This document shows positions 5,786-10,771 of a DNA stretch of 10,771 nucleotides, piece after piece (position 1 is the first letter of the stretch; the number at the start of each line of letters is the position of its first letter). The stretch covers positions 1 to 10,771 of the forward strand of contig JAFUJE010000074.1 in NCBI GenBank assembly GCA_017473795.1, written 5' to 3'. The DNA comes from Clostridia bacterium. Lineage in GTDB: Bacteria > Bacillota > Clostridia > Christensenellales > UBA1242. Both the position numbers and the translations under genes were made by a program. A model generated the notes under the pieces. That model had not been told where the DNA came from. It did not search any database and saw only the letters and a program-made list of their open reading frames with translations.

Positions 5786-6337
5786 ATGTTGATTCTCAGT
5801 ATCATCGTGATTTCAGTTGTCGGCACAATCGCCCATTTTATCTACGAATTGTCCAATCATAATAAAGTTGTTGGTTTATTCGGTGCCGTTAACGAAAGCA
5901 CCTGGGAACACATCAAAATTGCATTAACCGCCACCATTCTATGGAGTTTAGTTGACGGCTTTATCTACGGTACTAACCCGAATTACTTTCTCGCCAAACT
6001 CCTAAGCCTGTTAATCATTATTTTTTTAATGCCAGTATTATTTTATGGCTACCAGTTTATCTTCAAGAAAGATAACACCTTTATCAATATTTTAATCTTC
6101 TACGTTGTAATCATTTGCAGTCAACTTTTGTTTTATCATTTTATCAAACTTAATCCAGTTAATTTTCTTGGTCAGTATTTATCCTGCATTGGTACATTTA
6201 TAGTTTTTGGCGCCTATATGACTTTAACACTAATGCCACTGCGCAACTTTCTTTTCAAAGACCCCATTTCCCACAAATATGGATTCAATGCTCACACCGA
6301 CAAACCAAACAAGGAAAACCAAGAACAAAAAAAATAA
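5786..6337 (+). CDS. DUF6512-like integral membrane protein
   Basis: The 183-residue product has about five membrane helices (roughly 1-19, 47-63, 67-93, 99-120 and 126-152) and a polar, Lys/Asn/Gln-rich cytoplasmic tail from about 157. The segment between the first two helices, VVGLFGAVNESTWEHIKI, is the hallmark I associate with DUF6512 proteins of Clostridia; their function is unknown. The start has a modest ribosome binding site AGGAAA (5773-5778). A possible -10 box TAGAAT (5755-5760) lies upstream without a clear -35. The gene stands alone between tRNA-Thr and the convergent tRNA-Gly. Its last codons (Gln-Lys-Lys) form the A-run that, on the other strand, is the T-run of the tRNA-Gly terminator. 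The family call is from memory of the motif and moderately sure. Confidence 0.75.
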   Translation: MLILSIIVISVVGTIAHFIYELSNHNKVVGLFGAVNESTWEHIKIALTATILWSLVDGFIYGTNPNYFLAKLLSLLIIIFLMPVLFYGYQFIFKKDNTFINILIFYVVIICSQLLFYHFIKLNPVNFLGQYLSCIGTFIVFGAYMTLTLMPLRNFLFKDPISHKYGFNAHTDKPNKENQEQKK

Positions 6338-6348
6338 CCCTTACGGGT
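6327..6348 (-). terminator. Intrinsic terminator of tRNA-Gly, inside the end of the DUF6512 gene
   Basis: Read on the minus strand, ACCC-GTAA-GGGT (complement of 6337-6348) forms a short GNRA-loop hairpin followed by TA and eight T (complement of 6327-6334). The stem is only 4 bp before a mismatch, so it is weak, but the position just after the tRNA 3' end and the T-run support it. Confidence 0.55.
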
Positions 6349-6356
6349 GATTAATT

Positions 6357-6430
6357 TGGAGCGGGTGATCGGAATCGAACCGACGCTATCAGCTTGGAAG
6401 GCTGGAGTTCTACCATTGAACTACACCCGC
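6357..6430 (-). tRNA. tRNA-Gly (anticodon TCC)
   Basis: Minus strand: acceptor GCGGGTG (from 6430) pairs with CACCCGC (complement of 6361-6367). The D arm carries TAGTTCAATGGTAGAAC, anticodon stem CCAGC/GCTGA surrounds loop CTTCCAA with anticodon TCC, and the T arm has GGTTCGATTCC. The discriminator is T and CCA is encoded (complement of 6357-6359). It decodes GGA/GGG. Confidence 0.96.
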
Positions 6431-6439
6431 AAACAACTA

Positions 6440-6468
6440 ACTATAACATAAGCACGAAAAAATATCAA
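6440..6468 (-). promoter_or_regulatory. tRNA-Gly promoter
   Basis: Minus strand TTGATA (complement of 6463-6468), 17-nt spacer, TATAGT (complement of 6440-6445). The predicted start is about 3 nt before the tRNA 5' end. Confidence 0.78.
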
Positions 6469-6499
6469 TCAAAACTTTACTACTTCAGCAATTAAAATA

Positions 6500-6528
6500 T
6501 TGACAATGCTGCATTTTTAGTTAATAAT
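6500..6528 (+). promoter_or_regulatory. Promoter of the ffh-rpsP-khpA operon
   Basis: TTGACA (6500-6505), 17-nt spacer, AATAAT (6523-6528). The predicted start near 6535 leaves a leader of about 14 nt that holds the ribosome binding site GAGG (6539-6542). Confidence 0.8.
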
Positions 6529-6548
6529 AAAAACGAGCGAGGTTTGAT

Positions 6549-7862
6549 TTGGCATTTTCAAGTTTATCGGAAAAATTTAAGCACATCTTTGCAAAGTTGA
6601 CACGGAGCGGCAAACTCACAGATTTAGAAATTAAAGCCGCCATGCGTGAAATAAAATTAGCACTTTTGGAAGCCGACGTTAATATTGCTGTCGTCAAAGA
6701 TTTTATTGCCAAAACAAGCGCAAAATGTTCCGGGGAATCCGTTATGCAATCTTTGACTCCCGGACAACATATTATCAAAATCGTCCACGAACAAATGACC
6801 GAACTACTCGGTGGCGGCAACGCCAAGTTAAACATAGCACCCAAACCACCAACCATTATTATGATGGTTGGCTTACAAGGTGCGGGTAAAACCACCTTCT
6901 GTGGTAAACTAGGGCAATTACTTAAAGGTCAAGGCAAACGAGTTTTATTGGTCGCCGATGATATCTACCGCCCTGCTGCAATTGAACAGTTAAAAGTTGT
7001 TGCCCGTCAAGCCGGCGTGGCTTGTTACGACGGCGGTAACAAAGATGCGGTCAAAATTGCCAAGGACGGTATCAAGCACGCTTTGTCTAATAACTTAGAT
7101 ACAGTGATTATTGATACGGCTGGTCGTTTACACATTGACGAAGATTTAATGCAAGAACTTACCGCCATTAAAAAAGCAGTTAACCCAACAGAAATTCTGT
7201 TGACAGTTGATGCTATGACCGGTCAAGATGCAGTTAACGTTGCGCACCAATTTAACGAACAACTTGATGTTACTGGCGTAGTTTTAACCAAACTTGACGG
7301 CGATACCCGTGGCGGTGCTGCAATGTCAATCCGTTATGTTACGGGTAAACCAATCAAATACAGCGGTGTCGGCGAAAAGATGGGCGATATTGAACCCTTC
7401 CACCCTGACCGCATTGCCCGCCGTATCTTAGGTATGGGTGACGTCTTGTCCATTATTGAAAAAGCCCAAACCGTAATTACCGAAAACGAAATGAAACGCA
7501 TGGAAGAAAATTTCCGTCGTAATGCGTTCACTTTAGATGACTTCCTACAACAATACGATAATCTTGCCAAAATGGGTAACTTAGACGACATTTTGGAAAA
7601 CTTGGGTGGCGCTATGGGTGGTCGTGTTAAACTGGGTAAACTAGACGAACAAACCATGGCACGCAACAAAGCGATTATCCAGTCCATGACAATGGAAGAG
7701 CGTACCAATCCAGATATTATTAAATCCAGCCGTAAACAACGTATTGCCCGTGGCAGTGGTACCTCGATTCAAGCCATTAACCAACTACTTAAACAGTTTG
7801 AACAAGGCAAACAAATGATGAAACAATTTGGCGGCAATAAAATGATGCGCCGTTTCCGTTAA
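6549..7862 (+). CDS. ffh: Signal recognition particle GTPase Ffh
   Basis: With the 4.5S/6S RNA, Ffh binds hydrophobic signal sequences on nascent chains and docks with FtsY to deliver them to SecYEG. Domains in order: N domain helical bundle (1-95) with ALLEADVN; G domain (100-297) with P-loop GLQGAGKTT (108-116), DDIYRPAA (137-144), DTAGRLHID (189-197), TKLDGDTRGGAA (247-258) and GVGEKMGDIEPF (273-284); Met-rich M domain (298-437) that binds RNA and signal peptide, ending in MMKQFGGNKMMRRFR. The 437-residue length is normal. The start is a TTG at 6549, chosen because it gives the canonical MAFSSLSEKF N-terminus and has GAGG 6 nt upstream. The ylxM gene often found before ffh in Bacillota is absent. 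The 86-nt gap to rpsP has no terminator, so both are probably co-transcribed. Confidence 0.98.
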   Translation: MAFSSLSEKFKHIFAKLTRSGKLTDLEIKAAMREIKLALLEADVNIAVVKDFIAKTSAKCSGESVMQSLTPGQHIIKIVHEQMTELLGGGNAKLNIAPKPPTIIMMVGLQGAGKTTFCGKLGQLLKGQGKRVLLVADDIYRPAAIEQLKVVARQAGVACYDGGNKDAVKIAKDGIKHALSNNLDTVIIDTAGRLHIDEDLMQELTAIKKAVNPTEILLTVDAMTGQDAVNVAHQFNEQLDVTGVVLTKLDGDTRGGAAMSIRYVTGKPIKYSGVGEKMGDIEPFHPDRIARRILGMGDVLSIIEKAQTVITENEMKRMEENFRRNAFTLDDFLQQYDNLAKMGNLDDILENLGGAMGGRVKLGKLDEQTMARNKAIIQSMTMEERTNPDIIKSSRKQRIARGSGTSIQAINQLLKQFEQGKQMMKQFGGNKMMRRFR

Positions 7863-7878
7863 TTCAAATTAGCATAAC

Positions 7879-7913
7879 TTGGGCGTTCCCGGTTTCCGGG
7901 TTGTAAGTCCCAA
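7879..7913 (+). promoter_or_regulatory. Structured leader between ffh and rpsP
   Basis: Nested inverted repeats: outer TTGGG (7879-7883) with CCCAA (7909-7913), inner CCCGG (7888-7892) with CCGGG (7896-7900) around a TTT loop. No T-run follows, so it is not a terminator. It could be a processing site or a translational control element for S16. I do not recognise it as a named ribosomal-protein leader. Confidence 0.45.
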
Positions 7914-7948
7914 AAAATAAATTCAACAAAAGGAGGAGCAAAAACAGC

Positions 7949-8266
7949 ATGGCAGTAAAAATCCGATTAACAAGATTGGGTGATAAAGGCAATCCTTTTT
8001 ACCGTGTAGTTGCAGCTGATGGTCGTTCACCACGTGACGGTAAATTCTTGGAAGTCATCGGTACGTACAACCCATTAGTTGAACCAGCCGAAGTTAAGAT
8101 TAACAAAGACTTAGCACAAAACTGGTTAAACAATGGCGCTACCCCGACACCGACCGCAAAGAAAGTATTGGAAATGGCTGGCGTTTTGAAACCGACCAAG
8201 TACACACCAAGTGCAAATCGAGTAAAAAAGAATCAAAAACCAGAAACAAAAGAAGAAAACAAATAA
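7949..8266 (+). CDS. rpsP: 30S ribosomal protein bS16
   Basis: A small-subunit protein that helps assemble the 5' domain of 16S rRNA. The N-terminus [43 protein letters not shown] is diagnostic and fixes the start (residues 1-43). The body ends with the [21 protein letters not shown] helix region (51-90). A Lys/Asn/Glu-rich tail brings it to 105 residues, longer than the 82-90 typical of many bacteria. A strong ribosome binding site AAAAGGAGG (7928-7936) precedes the ATG by 12 nt. It is second in the ffh operon, 19 nt ahead of khpA. Confidence 0.98.
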   Translation: MAVKIRLTRLGDKGNPFYRVVAADGRSPRDGKFLEVIGTYNPLVEPAEVKINKDLAQNWLNNGATPTPTAKKVLEMAGVLKPTKYTPSANRVKKNQKPETKEENK

Positions 8267-8285
8267 AAAGGAAAATAAATAAAAA

Positions 8286-8558
8286 ATGAAACAAGTTATT
8301 GAACTGATTGTAAAAAGTTTAGTTGAAAATCCAGACGCAGTAGTTTTGGAAGACATCGTTGACGGTGACAACGTAACCGTTAAAGTTAAAGTTGCTGACG
8401 GCGACATGGGTCGTGTCATTGGTAAAGGTGGCGCAACTGTAACCGCAATTCGTACCATCTTGAAAAATTGCAACAGCCGTGACGGTAAACGTTACTTTAT
8501 TCAAATCGGCGACGAAGTTCGTGCATTGCGTAAAGAAGTTCAAGACGCAAGTTACTAA
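8286..8558 (+). CDS. khpA: KH-domain RNA-binding protein KhpA (YlqC family)
   Basis: A single-KH-domain protein that in Gram-positives pairs with KhpB/Jag, binds many RNAs and affects cell elongation. The 90-residue chain starts MKQVIELIVKSLVENPDAV and has the KH GxxG loop in GRVIGKGGATV (42-52; GKGG at 46-49), with the usual TAIRTILKN helix after it. It is slightly longer than the normal 75-80 residues because of a polar tail (VRALRKEVQDASY). The ribosome binding site AAAAGG lies about 14 nt before the ATG, a long spacing. Its place right after rpsP is the standard Bacillota order, but rimM, trmD and rplS do not follow. Confidence 0.95.
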   Translation: MKQVIELIVKSLVENPDAVVLEDIVDGDNVTVKVKVADGDMGRVIGKGGATVTAIRTILKNCNSRDGKRYFIQIGDEVRALRKEVQDASY

Positions 8559-8598
8559 AAAACCTGCATATATATAAAACACAAAAGGAGAAAATAAA

Positions 8599-8823
8599 AT
8601 GGCAAAAAGAAGTAAAGACTACTTTGGATTAAGCTACATCGTAAGTTTAATCTTAGCAATCATTCCTGTTACCGCATGGATCTGCGGTGCAGTTACCCGC
8701 TTTCAAGAAGGTAAAATCGTTGCTGGTCTTATCCGTTTGATTTTCGGATTTACCATCGTTTGGATTTTAGATATCATCTTCATGATTGTAAACCGTCAAA
8801 TTTTCCGTTTATTAAACGTTTAA
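8599..8823 (+). CDS. Small two-helix membrane protein
   Basis: A 74-residue protein with a basic N-terminus (MAKRSKDYFG), a first membrane helix (about 11-32), a short polar loop (TRFQEGKIVAG) and a second helix (about 44-66), ending NRQIFRLLNV. A good ribosome binding site AAAAGGAG (8583-8590) precedes the ATG by 8 nt. It is the last gene of the ffh operon, 40 nt after khpA and before a strong terminator. The size and two-helix hairpin recall Pmp3/YqaE-like proteins, but key motifs of that family are not visible. Function unknown; an envelope role is inference. The gene itself is well supported by context and ribosome binding site. Confidence 0.85.
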   Translation: MAKRSKDYFGLSYIVSLILAIIPVTAWICGAVTRFQEGKIVAGLIRLIFGFTIVWILDIIFMIVNRQIFRLLNV

Positions 8824-8842
8824 TTTGTAATCAATGCCAAAG

Positions 8843-8871
8843 AAAAGACCGCTCGCTTGGGCGGTTTTTTT
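8843..8871 (+). terminator. Intrinsic terminator of the ffh operon
   Basis: Stem ACCGCTC (8848-8854) / GGGCGGT (8859-8865), one T-G wobble, loop GCTT, then an uninterrupted T-run to 8871. The T-run runs into the -10 region of ung. Confidence 0.93.
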
Positions 8872-8872
8872 A

Positions 8873-8881
8873 TGTTATAAT
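8873..8881 (+). promoter_or_regulatory. Extended -10 promoter of ung, leaderless type
   Basis: TG-T-TATAAT (8873-8881), an extended -10 element; no good -35 is visible because that region is the upstream terminator stem. Only ACCCT (8882-8886) separates it from the ung ATG, so the mRNA should start at or next to the start codon. Confidence 0.7.
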
Positions 8882-8886
8882 ACCCT

Positions 8887-9558
8887 ATGCAACCATTAGG
8901 CGGCGGCTGGGACGAATTATTAGCACCATTATTTGCGGACGAACGTTACACCAAAATCCGTAATTTTTTAAAACAAGAATATGCCACCAAAACGATTTAC
9001 CCCGATATGTATGACCTTTATAACTGTTTCCGCTTGACACCACTTAATCAAGTTAAATGTGTCATCTTGGGACAAGACCCTTATCATGAACCCGGTCAAG
9101 CTCACGGCCTTTGTTTCTCGGTTAAACCCGGCATACCTTTACCCCCTTCCCTACAAAACATTTTTAAAGAAATCAATACCGACTTAAACATCACACAGCC
9201 CAATTGCGGAGACTTAACTAAATGGGCAGAACAAGGCGTGCTGCTTTTAAACACTACACTGTCTGTACGTGCCCACCAAGCCAATTCCCACGCTAACTGT
9301 GGCTGGTCATGGTTTACTGACGCCGTAATTAAACTAATCAGCGACCACACCACCAACACCGTGTTCTTGCTCTGGGGCAGCAATGCCCGCAGCAAGGCGC
9401 CACTTATTGACCCAAAACGCCATTTAATTTTACAGTGTGCACACCCGTCTCCACTGTCTTCTTACCGTGGCTTTTTTGGCTGCCGTCATTTTTCACAAAC
9501 TAATCATTATTTAACCCAACACCAAAAAGCCACGATTGACTGGGATTTAAATAATTAA
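8887..9558 (+). CDS. ung: Uracil-DNA glycosylase, family 1
   Basis: Removes uracil from DNA arising by cytosine deamination or dUMP incorporation, the first step of base excision repair. All family-1 motifs are present: water-activating LGQDPYH (61-67, Asp64), GLCFSV (74-79, uracil-stacking Phe77), LLNTTLSV (120-127, Asn122 reading uracil), and [21 protein letters not shown] (186-206, His186 and the minor-groove leucine loop). The 223-residue length is normal. The start at 8887 gives the family-like GGGWDELL N-terminus; there is no Shine-Dalgarno sequence. Its stop codon lies 2 bp from that of the convergent XRE regulator gene. Confidence 0.97.
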   Translation: MQPLGGGWDELLAPLFADERYTKIRNFLKQEYATKTIYPDMYDLYNCFRLTPLNQVKCVILGQDPYHEPGQAHGLCFSVKPGIPLPPSLQNIFKEINTDLNITQPNCGDLTKWAEQGVLLLNTTLSVRAHQANSHANCGWSWFTDAVIKLISDHTTNTVFLLWGSNARSKAPLIDPKRHLILQCAHPSPLSSYRGFFGCRHFSQTNHYLTQHQKATIDWDLNN

Positions 9559-9560
9559 AA

Positions 9561-9854
9561 TTAATCCTTGATAAACTCAATCATATTTTGCTTTTTAATT
9601 GTAGGCAATTTATCAATAAACTCATAAAGTTCTGCATTGATAGCATAGTCTTGAATATTTGTTGCAAAAAATCGGTCTAATGGGAAATTACAGACATCTA
9701 AAATCTTGATTAATTTTTCCACAGTCAAAACAATCCGACCACTTTCAACTTGAGCGATGTACTGCGAACTCATGCCAATCCGAAAACTTAGTTCACGTGC
9801 TGATAAATTAGCCTGATTGCGTACGTATCCAATACGACTTAAAATGTCTTTCAT
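9561..9854 (-). CDS. XRE-family helix-turn-helix regulator
   Basis: A small DNA-binding protein with a Cro/C1-type helix-turn-helix (about 16-40 of the 97-residue form: LSARELSFRIGMSSQYIAQV), followed by VESGRIVLTVEKLIKILDVCNFPLDRFF, the usual fourth and fifth helices. A short C-terminal helical part (DKLPTIKKQNMIEFIKD) replaces any sensor or peptidase domain. A start at 9860 is also in frame (MDMKDIL), but TATAAT (complement of 9862-9867) lies only 1 nt before it and 7 nt before the Met at 9854. I therefore chose 9854 as a leaderless start. Targets are unknown; it may regulate itself or the divergent unknown gene, as the gap between them holds inverted repeats. Genes of this type are common in Bacillota and not necessarily prophage-derived. 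Confidence 0.85.
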   Translation of the reverse strand: MKDILSRIGYVRNQANLSARELSFRIGMSSQYIAQVESGRIVLTVEKLIKILDVCNFPLDRFFATNIQDYAINAELYEFIDKLPTIKKQNMIEFIKD

Positions 9855-9861
9855 ATCCATG

Positions 9862-9867
9862 ATTATA
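9862..9867 (-). promoter_or_regulatory. -10 box of the XRE regulator gene
   Basis: TATAAT on the minus strand, 7 nt before the ATG at 9854. The -35 region is poor (TAGCCT at 17 nt), which may mean that an activator or regulator is needed. The box decides between the two candidate starts. Confidence 0.5.
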
Positions 9868-9972
9868 TTTTAATTGACCCCCACAGGCTATGGTATCACC
9901 CTCACACATAAATATTAGTGAAAAAAGACAAAAATGAATACCATTATACATAAAAACCCGCTATAATGATTA

Positions 9973-10002
9973 TTATCAGTATTCAAAGTAAATACTCATA
10001 AT
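9973..10002 (+). promoter_or_regulatory. Promoter with embedded inverted repeat before the unknown 140-residue gene
   Basis: TTATCA (9973-9978), 18-nt spacer, CATAAT (9997-10002), 7 nt before the ATG. Inside the spacer lies AGTATT (9978-9983) / AATACT (9991-9996), a 6-bp inverted repeat with a 7-nt centre, which is operator-like. A second TATAAT at 9962-9967 has no good -35. Confidence 0.42.
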
Positions 10003-10009
10003 AATTTTT

Positions 10010-10432
10010 ATGTGTAAAACACATAAAACGGATATCATTATTAACAAAAACAATCCCATTATGAGAATCATTCAAGAATTATTTGCGAAAGAAATTGCTA
10101 ACCCGTACACAGTAACTGCACACGCAATTACGCTAAAGTTTCCGGACCACAACCAAGCAATTATCGGCACCATACTAACTACAGCACCACTGTTACAAGT
10201 GCCCCCTTTCTCTATGAAAAAAAATTACCAACACACATTCCACTACCTTCATCAACACGACCACAACCCAACAAATTCAGAATCACTTACTCCCTTTACT
10301 TTACACAGCCTCGCCGACTGCCGTTCATATCTAGATGACCTTTGTCGAACTTGTTTTAACGCCCAGTTTAACGACTTTGAACTCACCTTCCCAGATGGCA
10401 GCACCTATCTCATCGTCATTACATCAGCATGA
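10010..10432 (+). CDS. Hypothetical protein, 140 residues
   Basis: I do not recognise this protein. It is soluble-looking, with no signal peptide or membrane helix. The segment about 18-55 (MRIIQELFAKEIANPYTV...LKFPDHNQAIIGTIL) looks like helix plus strands, the middle is rich in His, Thr and Pro, and the end (FELTFPDGSTYLIVIT) looks like a beta hairpin. An internal Met18 (10061) is an alternative start. Neither start has a ribosome binding site, but a CATAAT box 7 nt before 10010 fits the leaderless pattern. It diverges from the XRE regulator gene, with possible operator repeats between, and ends 54 bp before tRNA-Leu. It could be an orphan or lineage-specific gene. Whether it is real rests on length and position only. 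Confidence 0.5.
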   Translation: MCKTHKTDIIINKNNPIMRIIQELFAKEIANPYTVTAHAITLKFPDHNQAIIGTILTTAPLLQVPPFSMKKNYQHTFHYLHQHDHNPTNSESLTPFTLHSLADCRSYLDDLCRTCFNAQFNDFELTFPDGSTYLIVITSA

Positions 10433-10448
10433 AATTGCAACAACTAAC

Positions 10449-10478
10449 TTGCCTAAACTCCCAATTATCAGTTATACT
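10449..10478 (+). promoter_or_regulatory. tRNA-Leu promoter
   Basis: TTGCCT (10449-10454), 18-nt spacer, TATACT (10473-10478). The predicted start is within 1-2 nt of the mature tRNA 5' end. It implies that the unusual tRNA-Leu is transcribed. Confidence 0.72.
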
Positions 10479-10486
10479 GTCTATAC

Positions 10487-10562
10487 GTCAGTGTGGCGGA
10501 ATGGCATACGCGCTGGTCTTAGGAACCAGTTTCTGCAGGTTCAAGTCCTGTCACTGACACCA
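10487..10562 (+). tRNA. tRNA-Leu (anticodon TAG) with a 5-nt variable loop
   Basis: Acceptor GTCAGTG (10487-10493) pairs with CACTGAC (10552-10558). The D arm GCG-GAATGGCATA-CGC (10496-10511) is close to the usual bacterial leucine D arm. The anticodon stem CTGGT/ACCAG encloses CTTAGGA, anticodon TAG (10520-10522). The T stem GCAGG/CCTGT encloses TTCAAGT. The discriminator is A, as LeuRS requires, and CCA is encoded (10560-10562). The variable region is only TTTCT (10530-10534), where bacterial leucine tRNAs have a long stem-loop. All other stems are intact, so it does not look like a decayed gene. It lies 3 bp from the stop codon of the convergent NUDIX gene. Confidence 0.88.
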
Positions 10563-10565
10563 CAA

Positions 10566-10771
10566 CTAATTTAACCCCACCACCCTTGCATCAATTTGGT
10601 AATTTAATAGGGATTTTAACAATGAAAGATAAGGTTGGTCGATAAACGTCTTCTGTTGAATCATTTGTTCAATTTCGTCAAAAGTCGCCCACCGAACATC
10701 AATCACTTCATCAGGCGCCATCTTGACAGTCTTCAAATCAATATCCGCATGAACGACGTATACATCAACAA
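10566..10771 (-). CDS. NUDIX hydrolase, C-terminal part (gene runs off the right edge)
   Basis: The visible minus-strand frame gives 67 C-terminal residues ending at a TAG (complement of 10566-10568). It contains VYVVHADIDL (a core strand) and APDEVIDVRWATFDEIEQMI, the strand-turn-helix that follows the Nudix box in ADP-ribose and nucleotide pyrophosphohydrolases. After it come a TFIDQPYLSLLKSL helix and a short tail. The catalytic Nudix box (GX5EX7REUXEEXGU) should lie just outside the window, so substrate and activity cannot be judged. The gene abuts tRNA-Leu tail to tail with no terminator between them. Confidence 0.75.
   Translation of the reverse strand, partial: VDVYVVHADIDLKTVKMAPDEVIDVRWATFDEIEQMIQQKTFIDQPYLSLLKSLLNYQIDARVVGLN

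Noticed and set aside
7879..7913. Terminator between ffh and rpsP
   Set aside because: The hairpin is followed by A-rich sequence, not a T-run.
9561..10432. Toxin-antitoxin module formed by the XRE gene and the unknown 140-residue gene
   Set aside because: The genes are divergent rather than co-transcribed, and the unknown protein shows no toxin motif.
10487..10562. tRNA-Leu as a decayed pseudogene
   Set aside because: Acceptor, D, anticodon and T stems all pair, CCA is encoded and a good promoter is present; only the variable region is short.
10335..10574. 79-residue plus-strand frame running through tRNA-Leu
   Set aside because: It overlaps a well-formed tRNA and the end of another frame, and has no ribosome binding site.
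1..10771. Mobile element, integrated prophage or CRISPR array
   Set aside because: No transposase, integrase, terminal repeats, direct repeats at the tRNA 3' ends or spaced repeat units were seen.

Overview
The window reads as an AT-rich Bacillota (Firmicutes) chromosome, probably an uncultured or poorly studied Clostridia-like lineage. Supporting signs are sigma-A type promoters with clear TTGACA/TATAAT boxes, strong AGGAGG ribosome binding sites on some genes, a TTG start on ffh, tRNA genes with encoded CCA ends, an ffh-rpsP-khpA block, and a yunB homologue, which implies endospore formation. TGA is used as a stop and CTA codons fall at Leu positions, so the standard bacterial code applies. 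No phage, transposon or CRISPR array was seen. The lineage call is inference; I cannot name a genus.

Layout from left to right. A truncated unknown gene (minus) and a short IscS/NifS-like cysteine desulfurase (plus) diverge from one near-perfect palindrome that carries both -35 boxes. The desulfurase overlaps the 3' end of folD (minus) by 45 bp. Next come tRNA-Cys (plus), a Y-family polymerase dinB (minus), and a free-standing RelA/SpoT-domain gene with a consensus promoter and its own terminator (plus). Then follow a minus-strand pair, yunB and a 63-residue Tyr/Cys-rich protein, then tRNA-Thr (plus), a DUF6512-like membrane protein (plus) and tRNA-Gly (minus).

The block at 6500-8871 is a plus-strand translation and secretion operon: ffh, rpsP, khpA and a small two-helix membrane protein, ending at a strong intrinsic terminator. 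The usual rimM-trmD-rplS genes do not follow. After it come ung (plus), an XRE-type regulator (minus), an unknown 140-residue protein (plus), a tRNA-Leu(UAG) with an abnormally short variable region (plus), and the 3' end of a NUDIX hydrolase gene (minus).

Two themes stand out. First, the region is extremely compact: convergent partners overlap or sit 2-3 bp apart (desulfurase/folD, tRNA-Cys/dinB, ung/regulator, tRNA-Leu/NUDIX). Second, about half of the protein genes have no Shine-Dalgarno sequence and instead have a -10 box placed 5-9 nt before the start codon, so their mRNAs should be leaderless or nearly so; the remaining genes have ordinary ribosome binding sites. The most unusual single element is the tRNA-Leu. 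It has leucine-type D-arm and anticodon-arm sequences but only a 5-nt variable loop, where bacterial leucine tRNAs normally carry a long variable arm. No intergenic stretch exceeds 300 bases.
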